Origin: Melieria omissa
Lineage: Eukaryota > Arthropoda > Insecta > Diptera > Ulidiidae
Length of the DNA stretch: 64,000 bases
Direction: 5' to 3'
Assembly: GCA_963971225.1 (NCBI GenBank)
Contig: OZ020267.1
Coordinates: forward strand, 155,425,920-155,489,919
Position 1 is the stretch's first letter. Each line of letters opens with the position of its first letter. A program made the position numbers and the translations under genes. The notes beneath the pieces are model-generated. The model did no database searches. It saw only the letters and a program-made list of their open reading frames with translations, and was not told the origin of the DNA. Below, one piece after another: positions 49,539 through 61,345 of the stretch.

Positions 49539-51359
49539 TATGTTAACGCTTTACTATTGAGTCAAGTTTTCCTTGTTCTACTGCGGTTAGAGTGGCACTA
49601 GTGTTTTCCTTTTTCACCTCTTGGACTATATTTCCACGCAGCGTGCCGCGGTCCGTTAGCGGCGCGTCCCGTTGCCAAAACTGCTCCACTGCTTCTTCCC
49701 CCTACTGCTGCTGCGTCTCCCACTGCTTCGTACCGAGCGTTTTCCTTCGAATTAACGTCCAACTGGTAGCGCTGATGAGGTAGTGGTCTGCCTGCAAACA
49801 TGCATGCGAAATTTGAACAGTTGAACAGTTTGCACTCGTTATGGCCCCGATGCTGTTATTCAAATGCCACGGTGTGTTCTATTTTAATGTGATTGCTGCT
49901 CTTGCTACCGTTGTCTTGTACTTAACTTCTTTGGTAGTGCAATTAATTTGAATGTTACGAAATTTTCCCGTATTTGCTTTTTCCTGAAGGAAGAGTATAT
50001 AAATTTCGAAAATGTCGGTATTATTATTAGACACACTTAAATGATGGTACACAAATTACATGATGTATAATGATAATTGTTAAGTGGATCTACGAGTATG
50101 TTTCTATGCTCTAACGACCAAGATAACTGGGCAAAGTGATCGTAATTAGAGTCGCTATTCAATAATCTGAGGTCTCAGTTGCCTGTTAAACGCCTGACAT
50201 TTTTCGACGAAGTCTGTAGTAATTGTAAAATCCCCTACTTCGAACCCTACGTGCAGTGCGCCTAAAAGTGCCGCCTCTTCAATGGGACAGATATTCCATG
50301 ATTTAAACGCGATTAGTGATCTGGCGCAGTGATCGCTAAGAGGGGGCCAGAGTTGATTGGAATGAGTCTAAAACCGTAAATATTCGGCTGTGACGTCGAT
50401 GGTAATGAAGCGCCGGACTTATTTCATGATTTTTGGTAGTGGAATGACTTTGGCCCGCCAGTTATAATCCAATGCCATGCATTCCCTATAAAAGCTGGGT
50501 GGGCATTGAAAAAACCTTATATATAGACTTTTTTCTAAATTCTTTAAAAATACTAAAAATAACCAGGTTGGTACAAAATCGACGCTGAGTGATTGCAAAA
50601 ATTCCACACTAATTTTGTGTTATAGTACAATTAGCTTGGATCTTTTTAAATGGGTCATAGTGAGCGTGGAAGTGTGGTGATTCGTTAACATATCGATGGC
50701 CACTTCCTTACGTAGTCGTTTATATTACGACAGAGAAAACTTTTTGTTAAAAAGTTTTGATTTTAAGGTATTTCAAAACACTAAGCAGTGATGCACACAG
50801 GAGGTTTGGTGGTTCTAACCCCTCTCCCCTCCAAACACAACAATTGCTGGTACAAAATATTATTTCGAATGGTATTCGGCTAGGTACGTAAAACCCCCTA
50901 AAATTAAATCATGTGTGCAAGATATCGGAACGAGTATAACAAAATTATTTACAATTGTGAACTGAAAAACCATAGAGAAGCAATGAACGGTGCAGACATA
51001 TGCTACAGATATTGATACTCTTTTACAATTGTCCCAGCCGAAATCCAGCGTTGATGTTCTGGAAAGAGTAAAGATTTATAACCCGGAGACACGTCGCAGT
51101 GAGTTAATGATGATTTAAGGCCAATTTATTCACTCAAAGTATAAATACGGTTTAGCACTTTAGATTACTTTCCATGTTTTATGTCACTTTATCCTCACAG
51201 CTAATAAATATTGACAACAGTTCTGCGCCAAAACCAAAATTCAAATTCAAAAATAAGAACAAAAACAATGTTGGAACAATGGAAGGAATTTCGTTTTTAA
51301 AAATATGATGTCTTATCTGATTGGGGCAGTCATCAATAATGTGTTGGAGCCAGTTAAAA

Positions 51360-51680
51360 CATGGGCGTACGTAGCAATTGTGTGTCGAAAAAGGTATCGA
51401 TGTCATTGTAACGTCCAGATTGAAAAGTGATGTTGAATTGAGGTCCGCCTTCTCTCGTGTTTATTGTTTCGCTGAACAAGATTAATTTGCAAACGTCTTT
51501 CTTGGAAAGGTAGTCAATCGTTATCACTAGTTCCATGTCGGTGGATTTGGCCCACTCGTCAGCCAGATCGTTCCCATTGTACCGACGTGACCTGGCTGTG
51601 TAATCGGTAAAAAAGCATTGGTCGATTTTGCGGTTATTGCCTTTTTTGGCATGGGAATTAAGATGGAGAATCAGCACGTA
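51360..51680 (-). pseudogene. Degenerate LINE fragment (RNase H-like end)
   Basis: The minus-strand frame contains RYNGNDLADEWAKSTDMEL, similar to the GNExADxxAK block at the end of the RNase H domain in non-LTR elements. The rest is only weakly recognisable. Confidence 0.45.
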
Positions 51681-52279
51681 CTTAATTAGCAGCCATAGTG
51701 GTTAGCTAACCCGCTAGCGGGAAGACGTTGTTGTGATTTCTAGTTCTTTTGCACGTTCTATGCAAAGAGTGATAGCTGATTTGCGTCATGGTGGCGATTT
51801 TCTAAATACATATTCGAGTGTGTTTTATACAGAAGATTGTTGCTGCTGAGGAACAGTTTTGGTATAGCTTCTTGATAACGAGATTGAAATAATCTTCGTA
51901 GTGAGTAGGCAGACGAAAATGAGCATAAAGCAGATATTAGAGCGAGTTAGGCAGCCTATCCCAACGCTATCTCGCTCATTTTTAACTCCAACTTGGGTAA
52001 AATGCTCCAACTCACAATGAACAAATTAAATATTGGGAAAATCTTCGAGTTAGCCCGGAAACAGATATATCCCCGAGTGAACAAGCTCTCGATATTCATT
52101 TGCATAAATACGTCCGATACAAGCCGAAAGTGACATTCCCAATCAGAGCGTCTAAATTCCTTCACTGGCTATGTGACAAACAAGACCACATAGTACGGAA
52201 CTGTCGTCTACGAAGGAAGCGTTCCAGATCGCAATCGCCCGAAACAAGAAATGTCGAAAACCGAAAGTCGTAGGGTTTA

Positions 52280-52900
52280 GAAAGAGTTCTGCGTTTCTAC
52301 AGAAGGGGATAGACTTTATTAAAGGTCCATTCCTGAAAATAACTAGAGCAGGTCCGGCACTGTTGTATATACCACAGGTCTGGAAGAGGGCAAAGATTGT
52401 CTTAATTCCAAAGGCCGGAAGAAGGATCTTCTTCACCAGAAATCCTTCAGACCAATCTCCCTAAACTTATTTGTAATAACAACTCAAGAGTAAGTTGTGG
52501 ATAGCTACGTAAGGATGACATCCCGTTACACATATGACAGCACGCGTACGGGGCAGGATGCTCCACTGAAACTGCTCTGACTTAATGTTAAAGAATGTCT
52601 AAATGTTAAAGAAACATCACTATGCACTCTAAAATGCTGGATAAACAGTATATTTTATACAAGCTAGTACCTGCGGTATGGTAATAGCCAGCACAACCAG
52701 GGGACGCTTACAGGGTGGGGTAGCATCCCAATGATGTGGAGTTTTGTAGTTCACGATCTGTTGCAAGAGGTGACTAGCTCGGGGTTAACTGGCAGGGTTA
52801 TGCCGACGACATTGTAATCATATGAAGGGCAAAATTTGAGGAACGCTTATTTGAGTACCAAGCAAACGGGGATACATCCCACAAACTCTGTAATTTATAT
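52280..52900 (+). pseudogene. Degenerate LINE reverse transcriptase fragment
   Basis: Broken plus-strand frames read VWKRAKIVLIPKAG (near 52378-52420), SFRPISL-like sequence after 52440, a STETAL segment near 52562, QGGVASP near 52710 and ADDIVII near 52803. These are the RT blocks in the expected order, with many stops and gaps. Confidence 0.7.
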
Positions 52901-53561
52901 TATAAGTTGCATAATGGTTTTTTGTGCCTGAAATTAATTTATGCTCCTTTCTATACATTCATTGCAAAATATGATTCGAAAATGCATTTCACGCTACATC
53001 CAAAAGAATTCAAATACCTCCATTTTTTCTAATATGATGATAGTGCAGGAAGTGGTGATACACTAACCAGTTAAATTTTAATCTGCGATAATAGACAAAT
53101 GCCATAATCGATCTTGCTCAAACTCATTTTCCGTGCCTTTTTCACCTAAAGTAAAGAGTTAAAATAACGGTTTGCACGAGAAAATACGTTGCTTAGCTTC
53201 TCTCGGCTTATACATATTCGTGCGGCAACTGATTCTCTGGTTATTTTAATAACTACCAGCAATACCCGGTGTACTTTGCTAAACCTGGCAAAAATATTGA
53301 ACATTGAACAAAAAAGAAGAAGAATAACCAAATGTACCAACACATCCTGACCAATGAATTGGGTATGGTTTATCACTTCCGCTCTTTGATTGATTGATGA
53401 TTTCTCTATCTCTTTTCTATACATATACCAGAGTTACCATATAAAATCCTTTTGTTTGCAATCACTTTTAATGATTTGTGCTGCCAAACATTTTGTGCTT
53501 GCACATTTTGCTTCGGGAAAAATCGTAGAAGATTGGGACTCAAGCGAAGTGGCGAAGTATA

Positions 53562-54147
53562 GGGTGTTTTTTTAGAGGTTTGTTTTTCGAATAGAGATAA
53601 AACTGGCATTTTGTGGTCAAATCTGGCAACTCTAATGTCATTTATGTTCAGTTTGGTTTGCCATTTCATCATGAACAGGTTGACAAAAGAACAACGCTTG
53701 CAAATCGTGCAAATTTATTTCGAAAAAAATGGTTCAGTTCGCGAAGTTTACCGCAAGCTCCGTCCATTTTATGGACGTCCATCGTCCATCAGAGCAATTA
53801 CGCAATTTCGCACTACGTTTACTCTATGTGATAATACGCATCCCCAGAGACGTCGAACAGTGCGCACCGAAGAAACAATTGCCGCTGTAGAGCAAAATGT
53901 TGAAGAGGACCCGAATGAATCGATTCGCCACCGTGCACAGCAATTGGAGCTTTGTCCATCAACTTGAAAATTGGACCTGTAGAATTGGCTTTATTCAAGC
54001 CAGCCGCGGCGGCCACATGCCCGAAATCATATTTAAACATTAATGGCATAAAATTATCCTTCCAATAAAGCCAAATTGATGGACACTAAAACGATTTTCT
54101 TGTGTTTTATTTCAATTCGAAGTTCTACACCTCTAAAAAAAACACCC
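53562..54147 (+). mobile_element. Internally deleted mariner-type element
   Basis: This 586-bp element starts GGGTGTTTTTTTAGAGGT and ends in the near-exact complement, flanked by TA. It encodes the transposase N-terminus from 53671 (MNRLTKEQRLQIVQIYFEKN, then RRTVRTEETIAAVEQNVEED), a helix-turn-helix region. After a deletion it keeps only the last few residues (SRGGHMPEIIFKH, in another frame, ending near 54043). The catalytic domain is gone. Confidence 0.88.
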
Positions 54148-54913
54148 TATAGATTAAATAACATTTTTAAATTTTGCGTAAAGTGTAACAAATTCACTAC
54201 GATCGTAGTAAAGTCCGAACCCTCACAGGTCCCAATGATGCATCGAGACATACATGGGACAATTCTGTACAAAATTTCATGGCTGTGCGACGTAAAACTT
54301 CAAAACTATTTTCCATTAGTTGTTCTGATTGTTGCAAGCCTCCTTGCTACTAAATATTGTGGAAAAAATTCAGCTAAATCGGTCAAGCAGTTCCCGAATC
54401 TACTGGCGACACACGCACAGCTCATTTTATATATCTATATAGACTGTGTGAATTACTCTTGGTCCGTCTGCAAGTTTACCTATCAAATCAAGAAGTCTGA
54501 TTCCATTGCTTTATTCTTTAAGGGTAAAGGTGCGGATTTCATCTCTGGTGCTGCTAATTTTTTCACTGAGTTTTGCAGTTCCAACTTTGCTTAGGAAACT
54601 AAAACTGATGTAGATTTGTTAAGTTATATTGAAGCATTAGTGGTTTTTTAATCCCTTTCCCTTCTTTTGATTATGTGACTGATGGTATTGGCGCCTTAAG
54701 ACATCTTCCCAAACGGATCAAAAACTGTGAAACCCTAACCCAGACCTATCCTAATCCGTTCAAAGTAAGAGTATTTTATTTTATACTAGAGTAGTTTATT
54801 ATCTTATTAGGGGCACGTGAATCGCTTGGAACGTTTTTTTTCCTTTGTCGGAACGATCTAGCAAGCGCAGCACTCAGACAATTATACGTCCATTGTACTA
54901 CGACTTGTTGTTC

Positions 54914-55244
54914 CCTGTTAATATGCTTTAAATCTACCCGATTTCCGAAGAAACCTTGATAGATCCTGGGGTGCCAAGGAGCCAAGGTGGTCGCTTCTTA
55001 GCACATCAGTGCCAAACGTCTCAAACCTGATACGAGCGAACGCGGGGCAGAGACACAGGAAGTGTTCCGCCGTCTCAACGTCCTCCCCACAGGCAGGACA
55101 TAGGGCACTGTCAGATATGCCTACCATTTCCATGTGCTTCGCCCATAGGAAATGGCCCGTCATTAACCCGACCATCTGCCTGCAGTCTCTTCTGCCTAGT
55201 GACAAAAGAAACTGTGAGCATTTGTCGGATATGGCGGAAAGCAT
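54914..55244 (-). pseudogene. LINE C-terminal fragment
   Basis: The 108-residue minus-strand frame contains GLMTGHFLWAKHMEMVGISD and CPACGEDVETAEHFLCLCPA, the C-terminal CX2C...HX4C zinc-finger region of RNase H-bearing insect LINEs. It ends KSGRFKAY, then stop. Only the 3' end is present. Confidence 0.85.
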
Positions 55245-55269
55245 AAGTTTAAGCTTGGAACGTACCTAT

Positions 55270-56180
55270 AAAGTTAAATTACGCTTTAAATACTGCTCTT
55301 GTGCGGACCTTTCCGACTCATTTGATACCGTTCGAGGTTTCAGACAGGGCGATCCTTTGTCATGCAACCCTTTCAACTTCACCATGGAGTGTGTTCTGTG
55401 CAAAGCCGATGTACATCGAAATGGCACAATCTTTAACAAAAGTGTCCAGCTCCTTGCCTACGCCGACGATTTTGACGTCATCGGGCGGAACAAGTGAGAT
55501 GTCACCACTACCTTTGCGGCAATCGAAAGAAAATCTGCCAAAATGGGTCTAGTGTTAAAGGAGGGCAAGACGAACTATAGGCTGTCTACACGCAGGGAAT
55601 CGCAGCGGTTAGAATCTCACCTTGAGGCTGATAGATATACTTTCGAAGTTGTCAAGGAATTCGCCCACCTTGGCACCGCCATAAACAGCAGCAATGATGT
55701 CGTCAACTGAGGAGCAGAGTCCTCTCTTAAATGACAAAACTCGCACTCTATGTTTATTATGCCCGTGCTTCTCTATAGCGGAGAAGCATGGACACTGTCG
55801 CATAACGAAACAGCGGCCCTTGGGGTGTTCGAGAGGAAGGTACTTCGCAAAATCGTCGGCCCTGTTCGTATTGGCAACGACTATCCTATACGAACCAGCA
55901 ACGCTGTATTAGCTGTATAAAGACATGGACGTAGCACAGCGAATTAACATCGAGTGGCTACGCTGGCTTCGCCATGTCTACCGTATGAACTATGAAGCTC
56001 TGGCGAAAAAGATGTTCGATGCGGTAGTTGGAGGTCGACGGCGAAGAGGGAGGCCGTGTCTTTGGTGGTAGGACCAAGTTGAAGAGGCCCTATCTTCTTT
56101 TGGTGGGACCAACTGAAGAAGGCGCGCGCAAAGCAGAGGCGCCTGGAGAGAGCTTTCGGGTTGTTATGGCCAGTTAAGTA
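55270..56180 (+). pseudogene. LINE reverse transcriptase fragment
   Basis: The plus strand reads DTVRGFRQGDPLSCNPFNFT, then KSVQLLAYADDFDVIGRNK (YADD catalytic box near 55455-55470). In other frames follow ALGVFERKVLRKIVGPVRIG and a C-terminal stretch ending near GGCCAGTTAAGTAAG. Several stops and frameshifts make it dead. The fragments at 17.8 and 23.5 kb belong to the same family. Confidence 0.85.
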
Positions 56181-56720
56181 AGTATGACCTTGTTGGCCGA
56201 CAGACCCACCTTGACCTTCTTTGGTGCACGTTCACCCCGAGAAGTCCACTGCTTTGACTGTTCCTTGGTCTCTGGTGTGCAGTGATGAATCCATGTTTTA
56301 TCCACGGTTACGAAGCGGCGTAAATACTCGTTCGGATTTCGGTTGAACACCACCAAACCAACCTTTGAAGTGATCACGCGTTTGCTCTTATGGTCGAGTG
56401 TGAGCAATCGTGGCACCAATCGTAAGAATAGCTTTTTATGTCCAAATATTCATGCAAAATGTGGGGACCCACGAACTTTAATTTTCCGTTCGTCCAATAT
56501 CATTCCGTGGCCTTTATCAACCATTTCTGGTGTGACAACCTCTTTTGGCCGACCTGAACGTTCGGCGTCTCTTGTGCTGGTACGATCACAACGGATTTCG
56601 GTGAACCAATTCGGAACCGTTAAAATTGATGATGCAAAGTCCCCATAATATTTATCAAGCCATTCCTTGGTTTCGGGGATAGTTTTTTACGCTAAAAATA
56701 ATGTTTTATCATCACTAACA
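56165..56720 (-). pseudogene. Mariner transposase fragment
   Basis: On the minus strand, N-terminal and central segments are present: NWFTEIRCDRTSTRDAERSG and RPKEVVTPEMVDKGHGMILD, then VPRLLTLDHKSKRVITSK and VTVDKTWIHHCTPETKEQSK (around the first catalytic D). The frame ends with GLSANKVILT, where it abuts the LINE fragment, so the C-terminal half is missing. Confidence 0.85.
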
Positions 56721-57792
56721 GATGGCAGTTGCCAATGGCAGGGTTGCATTTAAAGTTAATATGCGGGAAATTTAAAGCCGCCGACTTCTGCCTTCGTACA
56801 AATGTAGCTGTATTTCAATTGAATGAGTTTTGAGTGAATTTTAAAGGCTTATCAAAGATACCGACATGCAATTGCGTGTAAAAAGGCATTCAAATATTTT
56901 TTTACTGTTCAATTCCCGTACGTACTTCCAGTCTCTTTGCCACTCCACTGTTCGCGCTTCTACGGAGTTTGTGCTCAGACTGTGTTTATTTTATTTCTCT
57001 TTTCTATTGAACAAAAGACATGACATCGCATGCCACAAGCCAGACAAGTGTCATTATACTGCCGTTTACTAATTAATAGTACATTCATTTGGATGCCCTA
57101 CACTAAGAAGCTTGGGCATGTGTCGGTACCTCAAAATGTCCTGGAACACATTCTGATGCTTAGTAGATTTGTTCCGGCGCTCTGCGTGTTCGAAGTACTA
57201 GTTGAGCTCGATTACTTTCAGAAGTGTTGAAATATGTATATATTAGTGGCCGTAAATTAAAAACGTGCATCTTTATATGAACATGTACGGCTGGGAATAG
57301 AGCCTATTTTCTCAAACGCAATGTCTGCCTACACCGACTATGCGTACGCGTATTTGAACATTTTACCTTTCCCTCTCTCATTAACTCAACTCATCCTGCT
57401 TCTTCGTTGGCTTTGTGCTAAATCAATTTTCGTTGCATGCTTGAGAATATAACTATTATTAGTATTTCTGAAATGGTTTTATTCATTTAACTTTTTTGTG
57501 TCAACTAAGACAAATTTGTGGCTTAGGTCTAAAATGAAATGTATAGATATTCAAATCTATATTGTTGGTTTATGAACAGTTTTTGCTTACATTTATTTGT
57601 TTGACAATGTGAATTACACACTTATTCCTTGTAAATTGAATTGGCACTAATTCAATTTTGATGTGAACTTGTGCGCATCTACTGCGGCAAACGCTTACAC
57701 CATTATATTTTTAATTAGAGTCCATATATGGTATTCATTTTTTAAAAGGTATTAAGTACATATATTTCCTTTCGAAATTATACACATGCAGT

Positions 57793-59994
57793 TTGGCTTT
57801 CGGCTACATTCCGGAGGTATGGAGAACAGTGAATGTTGTATACCTTCCTAAAGCCGGTAAGTCAAACAAAAAGGATCCGAAGTCCTTCAGACCTATAAGC
57901 CTGATGTCATGTGTACTTAAGGGTATGGAGAAGGTAATAGAGAGATACCTCAGAGACGAAGTCCTTATCCGAAATCCTCTAAGTGCACACCAACATGCTT
58001 ACCGAAAAGGCAGGTCTACGGAAACAGCCCTATCTGCCCTGGTCAGCAAAATCGAAAAATCCCTTGACGAGAAAGAAATCTGTTTAGTAGGTTTCCTAGA
58101 CATAGAGGGGGCTTTCAACAACACCACCTATGAAGCTATAGGATCGGCTTTAGAGGTATTTCAAGTGCCAACTGCACTTTCAAGATGGATCTCCATGATG
58201 CTCAAAAGCAGGCTAATAGAATCCAGCTTACATGGCATCAAGATCCTAGCCAGGACGGTCCGGGGCTGCCCTCAGGGGGGCGTACTATCTCCTCTACTCT
58301 GGTCCATGGTAATAAACGGATTAATCCGCATCCTTTCGGATCGAGGTTACGACGTTATTGCCTATGCTGATGACCTAGTTATTGCGGTTAGAGGCAAAGA
58401 CGGGCAGACCGTCTCTGATCTACTACAGGGTGCAATAAGAATTGTAGAAAATTGGTGCGCCGAGCAGAGTCTATCAGTAAACCCTGATAAGACGATCTTC
58501 GTACCGTTCACACTCAAAAGAAAATATGACCTGAGACCGATAAAGGTTTTTGGAAAAGATGTAGGCTTCGTAAAAGAAGCCAAATACCTTGGGGTAACTC
58601 TAGACAGTAAATTGAACTGGAAACCTCACATAGATCGTACTCTTCAGAAGGCGGGCAACGCACTCTGGACTTGTAAACGAATCTGTGGCAAAAACTGGGG
58701 AACGAAACCGATATGGCTTCAAAAAATCTACACCCTAGTCATCCTCCCCATCATTACCTATGGGGCGATAGTATGGTGGAAAAAAACCACAGAGAAAACG
58801 ACTGCGAACAGGCTGGAACGGTTGCAAAGAGTAATTAACTCCTGCATCACTGGCTGCCTTCGAACAACACCAACAGCTGCTCTCAATGTTATATTGGGAG
58901 TTGTGCCGTTGGACCTAACCGTACAAATGACTGCGGTTATTAGTACACATAGACTGATGCATAGTGGATTCATACCACAGGATCTACATGCAAGCGGTCA
59001 CCGCTCCATTGTTAAGGAACGGAGGCGAGACGGAAGCTTTTGGTTGCCTCTTGACTCAATGCCTCCGCGACATATCTTTAACAGGAAATATAAGACACAT
59101 ACACCTAACAGAATAGACTGGGACAATTCAAAAATCAGTCTTACCTGTGATGACATTATCTGGTACACTGATGGATCCAAGACTGAAGAAGGCACAGGAT
59201 CTGGGATATACAGTTCCAGTACCCAAATGTCAGTCAGCCTTGGTAGTTTAGCAACCGTCTTCCAAGCGGAAGTCTGTGCTATCAATCAGTGTGCCATAGA
59301 AATCTTGAACCTTCACCCTCATCGGAAAAGGATCATCATAATGTCAGACAGTCAGGCCGCAATAAGAGCATTGCACGCGTCGACATTTACTTCTAAGTTG
59401 GTATGGGAGACAGCTAATCTTCTCCAACAACTGTCAACAGGGAATCGGGTGATAATACACTGGATCCCAGCGCATTGCGGCTATGACGGTAATGAGGACG
59501 CAGACAGATTGGCAAGGGAGGGAGCTGGAAAGCGACCATTTGGACCCGAACCGATCTTAGGTGTCAGCAAATCTCATTACAAAGGTTGTATTAAGCAAGA
59601 ATACTTGATCAAAGCAAATGCAAGATGGTCAAAATCAAGTGGCATGGAATGTACCAAGGCCTTTTACCCGCGATACTCGAGCAGAAATGCAAAATTTCTC
59701 TTGCGCTTGAGCAGAGCGGAACTAAAACTCATGACAGGGGTAATCAGCGGACACTGTCTGCTAAACAAACATAAGACCCGTCTGAAACTAACAGACAGTG
59801 AAATATGTAGATTTTGTATGGAGGATGACGAGACTTCCATACACCTGATCACTGAATGCCCGGCCTTAGTTCATGCAAGAAAGCAAGTACTAGGCAAGGA
59901 ACTAATACAGACTACTCATTTGTCTGAAATTGATCTCGCAAGAATCAAAATGTTCTTTGAGAAAATAGGAGGAAATAGTCTCTTCCAGTACTGA
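57793..59994 (+). CDS. LINE reverse transcriptase / RNase H (5' truncated)
   Basis: The 733-residue frame begins mid-domain (GYIPEVWRTVNVVYLPKAGK), so the first Met is not the native start. RT motifs follow in order: SFRPISLMSC, HAYRKGRSTETAL, FLDIEGAFN, RGCPQGGVLSPLLW and YADD at residue about 191. RNase H starts near residue 457 with YTDGSK, then AEVCAI, MSDSQAAIRAL, and HWIPAHCG with GNEDADRLA, so the catalytic acidic residues and the late His are present. A CX2CX8HX4C zinc finger (CRFCMEDDETSIHLITEC) lies near residues 675-700. The layout fits I-superfamily or LOA-like LINEs; the clade is uncertain. It is opposite in orientation to the CELF gene. Confidence 0.93.
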   Translation: MAFGYIPEVWRTVNVVYLPKAGKSNKKDPKSFRPISLMSCVLKGMEKVIERYLRDEVLIRNPLSAHQHAYRKGRSTETALSALVSKIEKSLDEKEICLVGFLDIEGAFNNTTYEAIGSALEVFQVPTALSRWISMMLKSRLIESSLHGIKILARTVRGCPQGGVLSPLLWSMVINGLIRILSDRGYDVIAYADDLVIAVRGKDGQTVSDLLQGAIRIVENWCAEQSLSVNPDKTIFVPFTLKRKYDLRPIKVFGKDVGFVKEAKYLGVTLDSKLNWKPHIDRTLQKAGNALWTCKRICGKNWGTKPIWLQKIYTLVILPIITYGAIVWWKKTTEKTTANRLERLQRVINSCITGCLRTTPTAALNVILGVVPLDLTVQMTAVISTHRLMHSGFIPQDLHASGHRSIVKERRRDGSFWLPLDSMPPRHIFNRKYKTHTPNRIDWDNSKISLTCDDIIWYTDGSKTEEGTGSGIYSSSTQMSVSLGSLATVFQAEVCAINQCAIEILNLHPHRKRIIIMSDSQAAIRALHASTFTSKLVWETANLLQQLSTGNRVIIHWIPAHCGYDGNEDADRLAREGAGKRPFGPEPILGVSKSHYKGCIKQEYLIKANARWSKSSGMECTKAFYPRYSSRNAKFLLRLSRAELKLMTGVISGHCLLNKHKTRLKLTDSEICRFCMEDDETSIHLITECPALVHARKQVLGKELIQTTHLSEIDLARIKMFFEKIGGNSLFQY

Positions 59995-60300
59995 ATTTGG
60001 GTAAGGCACAATAGTTCAAAATGAACGCAGTGCCATAGACAGCCAATGTCTAGCCCCAACCAATCTAAACATATATTTACTCTAGAATGCGACTACCGTT
60101 GTTTCTCATTTGGTCAGTGTGCTGAAAAAACTCAGTAATAATTGCCTTTCCTTTCCGTAAATAAATTTCCGAAAGATACTTTCGGCAGCTGCACGCTCTC
60201 TCCCTATTTATTTATGTAGACGAAATTGAAAGCTCTAGACTCCTCATTCTTCGACAACTAACTTAACCTAACCTCACCTATCCTATCCTAAACGAACTTA
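57793..60300 (+). mobile_element. 5'-truncated LINE with intact RT-RNase H frame
   Basis: A non-LTR retrotransposon copy starts abruptly inside the RT N-terminal region near 57793. The coding frame ends at 59994. A 3' region of about 300 bp follows and ends in CCTAACC/TCCTATCC-rich repeats near 60255-60312. ORF1, the endonuclease domain and the start of RT are missing. The uninterrupted 733-codon frame suggests a young insertion. Confidence 0.88.
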
Positions 60301-60699
60301 ACCTATCCTAACATGTGAATTAGTTTAACACGAAAATCGTATCTCCTTTGAAAATAATTTTTACGTAATCTAAGTTTTTACTTATGTATGAGCATTACAT
60401 GAAGCACTTGATATTTGCAATGAATGCTTTTCGTGCAATCAATCTTTAGCAACTCTTATCGCCGCCGCGCTTATCCAATCGGAAAATTTTTATTTTCTCA
60501 ACGTTGGCAATACTTTTATTGGTGTTCTGTCAAATTTTGACGCATATCGTAAGATTAGAATTCGATTGGCGTCTATACAAAGCGAATTCATACAGGTGAT
60601 AGAGTAAGGGCAGCAACAAAATTTCAATGTATTTTGTTTTTGTTTTCCGGGCTAAGATTATCTATACGAATAAGCCGAAAAATTGTTGTGTGGAGATTT

Positions 60700-61345
60700 T
60701 TATAATGGATGATAAATTAGAACAACGCGCGTGTCTAAAATTTTGTGTTTAAAATGAAACTTCGTCTGCTGACTCATTGAAAATGTTACAAAAGGCGTAA
60801 GGTGAAGCGTGTATGTTAAAATCACGAGCATACGAATGGTATACAAGATTCAAAGGCGGCCGAGAGAGCCTAGAGCATGATGAGATCCGTGGACGGCCAT
60901 CAACGTCTGTTGCCGAAGAAAAAATCGCATCGGCAAAGCAAATCGTGTTGGAAAGTCGTTGAGCATCTCATTTGGATCAGCCGAACACGTTTTAACTGAT
61001 ATTTTGGGCATGAACCGTGTCGCTTCTCGGCTGGTGCCAAAATAGCTGAATTTCATTCAAAAACAGCGTTTTACTGACGCTTTTCTTCAATGTTCGATTC
61101 GGCCCGATTTGTGGAAGAACAATTCATAGATATTACACCATGATAACGCAATGTCATTAGCCAAGCACCATACAGTCCAGACATGGCCCGTGTGATTTTT
61201 TTCTATTTCCCAAACTCAAATTGCCATTGCGAGGAACGCGTTTTGAGACCATAGAGGCCATATAAGAGAATTCGCTACGTGCGCTGAAGGCCATACCTTT
61301 GACGGTCTATAAAAAATGTATGGAAAATTGGCTCAAACGCTAGCA
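60700..61345 (+). pseudogene. Mariner transposase relic
   Basis: The plus strand reads MLKSRAYEWYTRFKGGRESL, EHDEIRGRPSTSVAEEKIAS (N-terminal part). After stops and deletions come FLFPKLKLPLRGTRFETIEA and YKKCMENWLKR near the C-terminus, up to about 61341. Order and spacing match a mariner transposase with a collapsed central region. Confidence 0.82.

Larger units (their letters stand above)
49539..57792. other. Upstream region of the CELF gene
   Basis: This probably contains the 5' UTR and possibly the promoter of the long isoform, but I could not fix a transcription start. A minus-strand frame at 49801-49598 may lie in the 5' UTR. From 51.3 kb on the region is mostly LINE and mariner fragments, listed separately. 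Confidence 0.45.
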
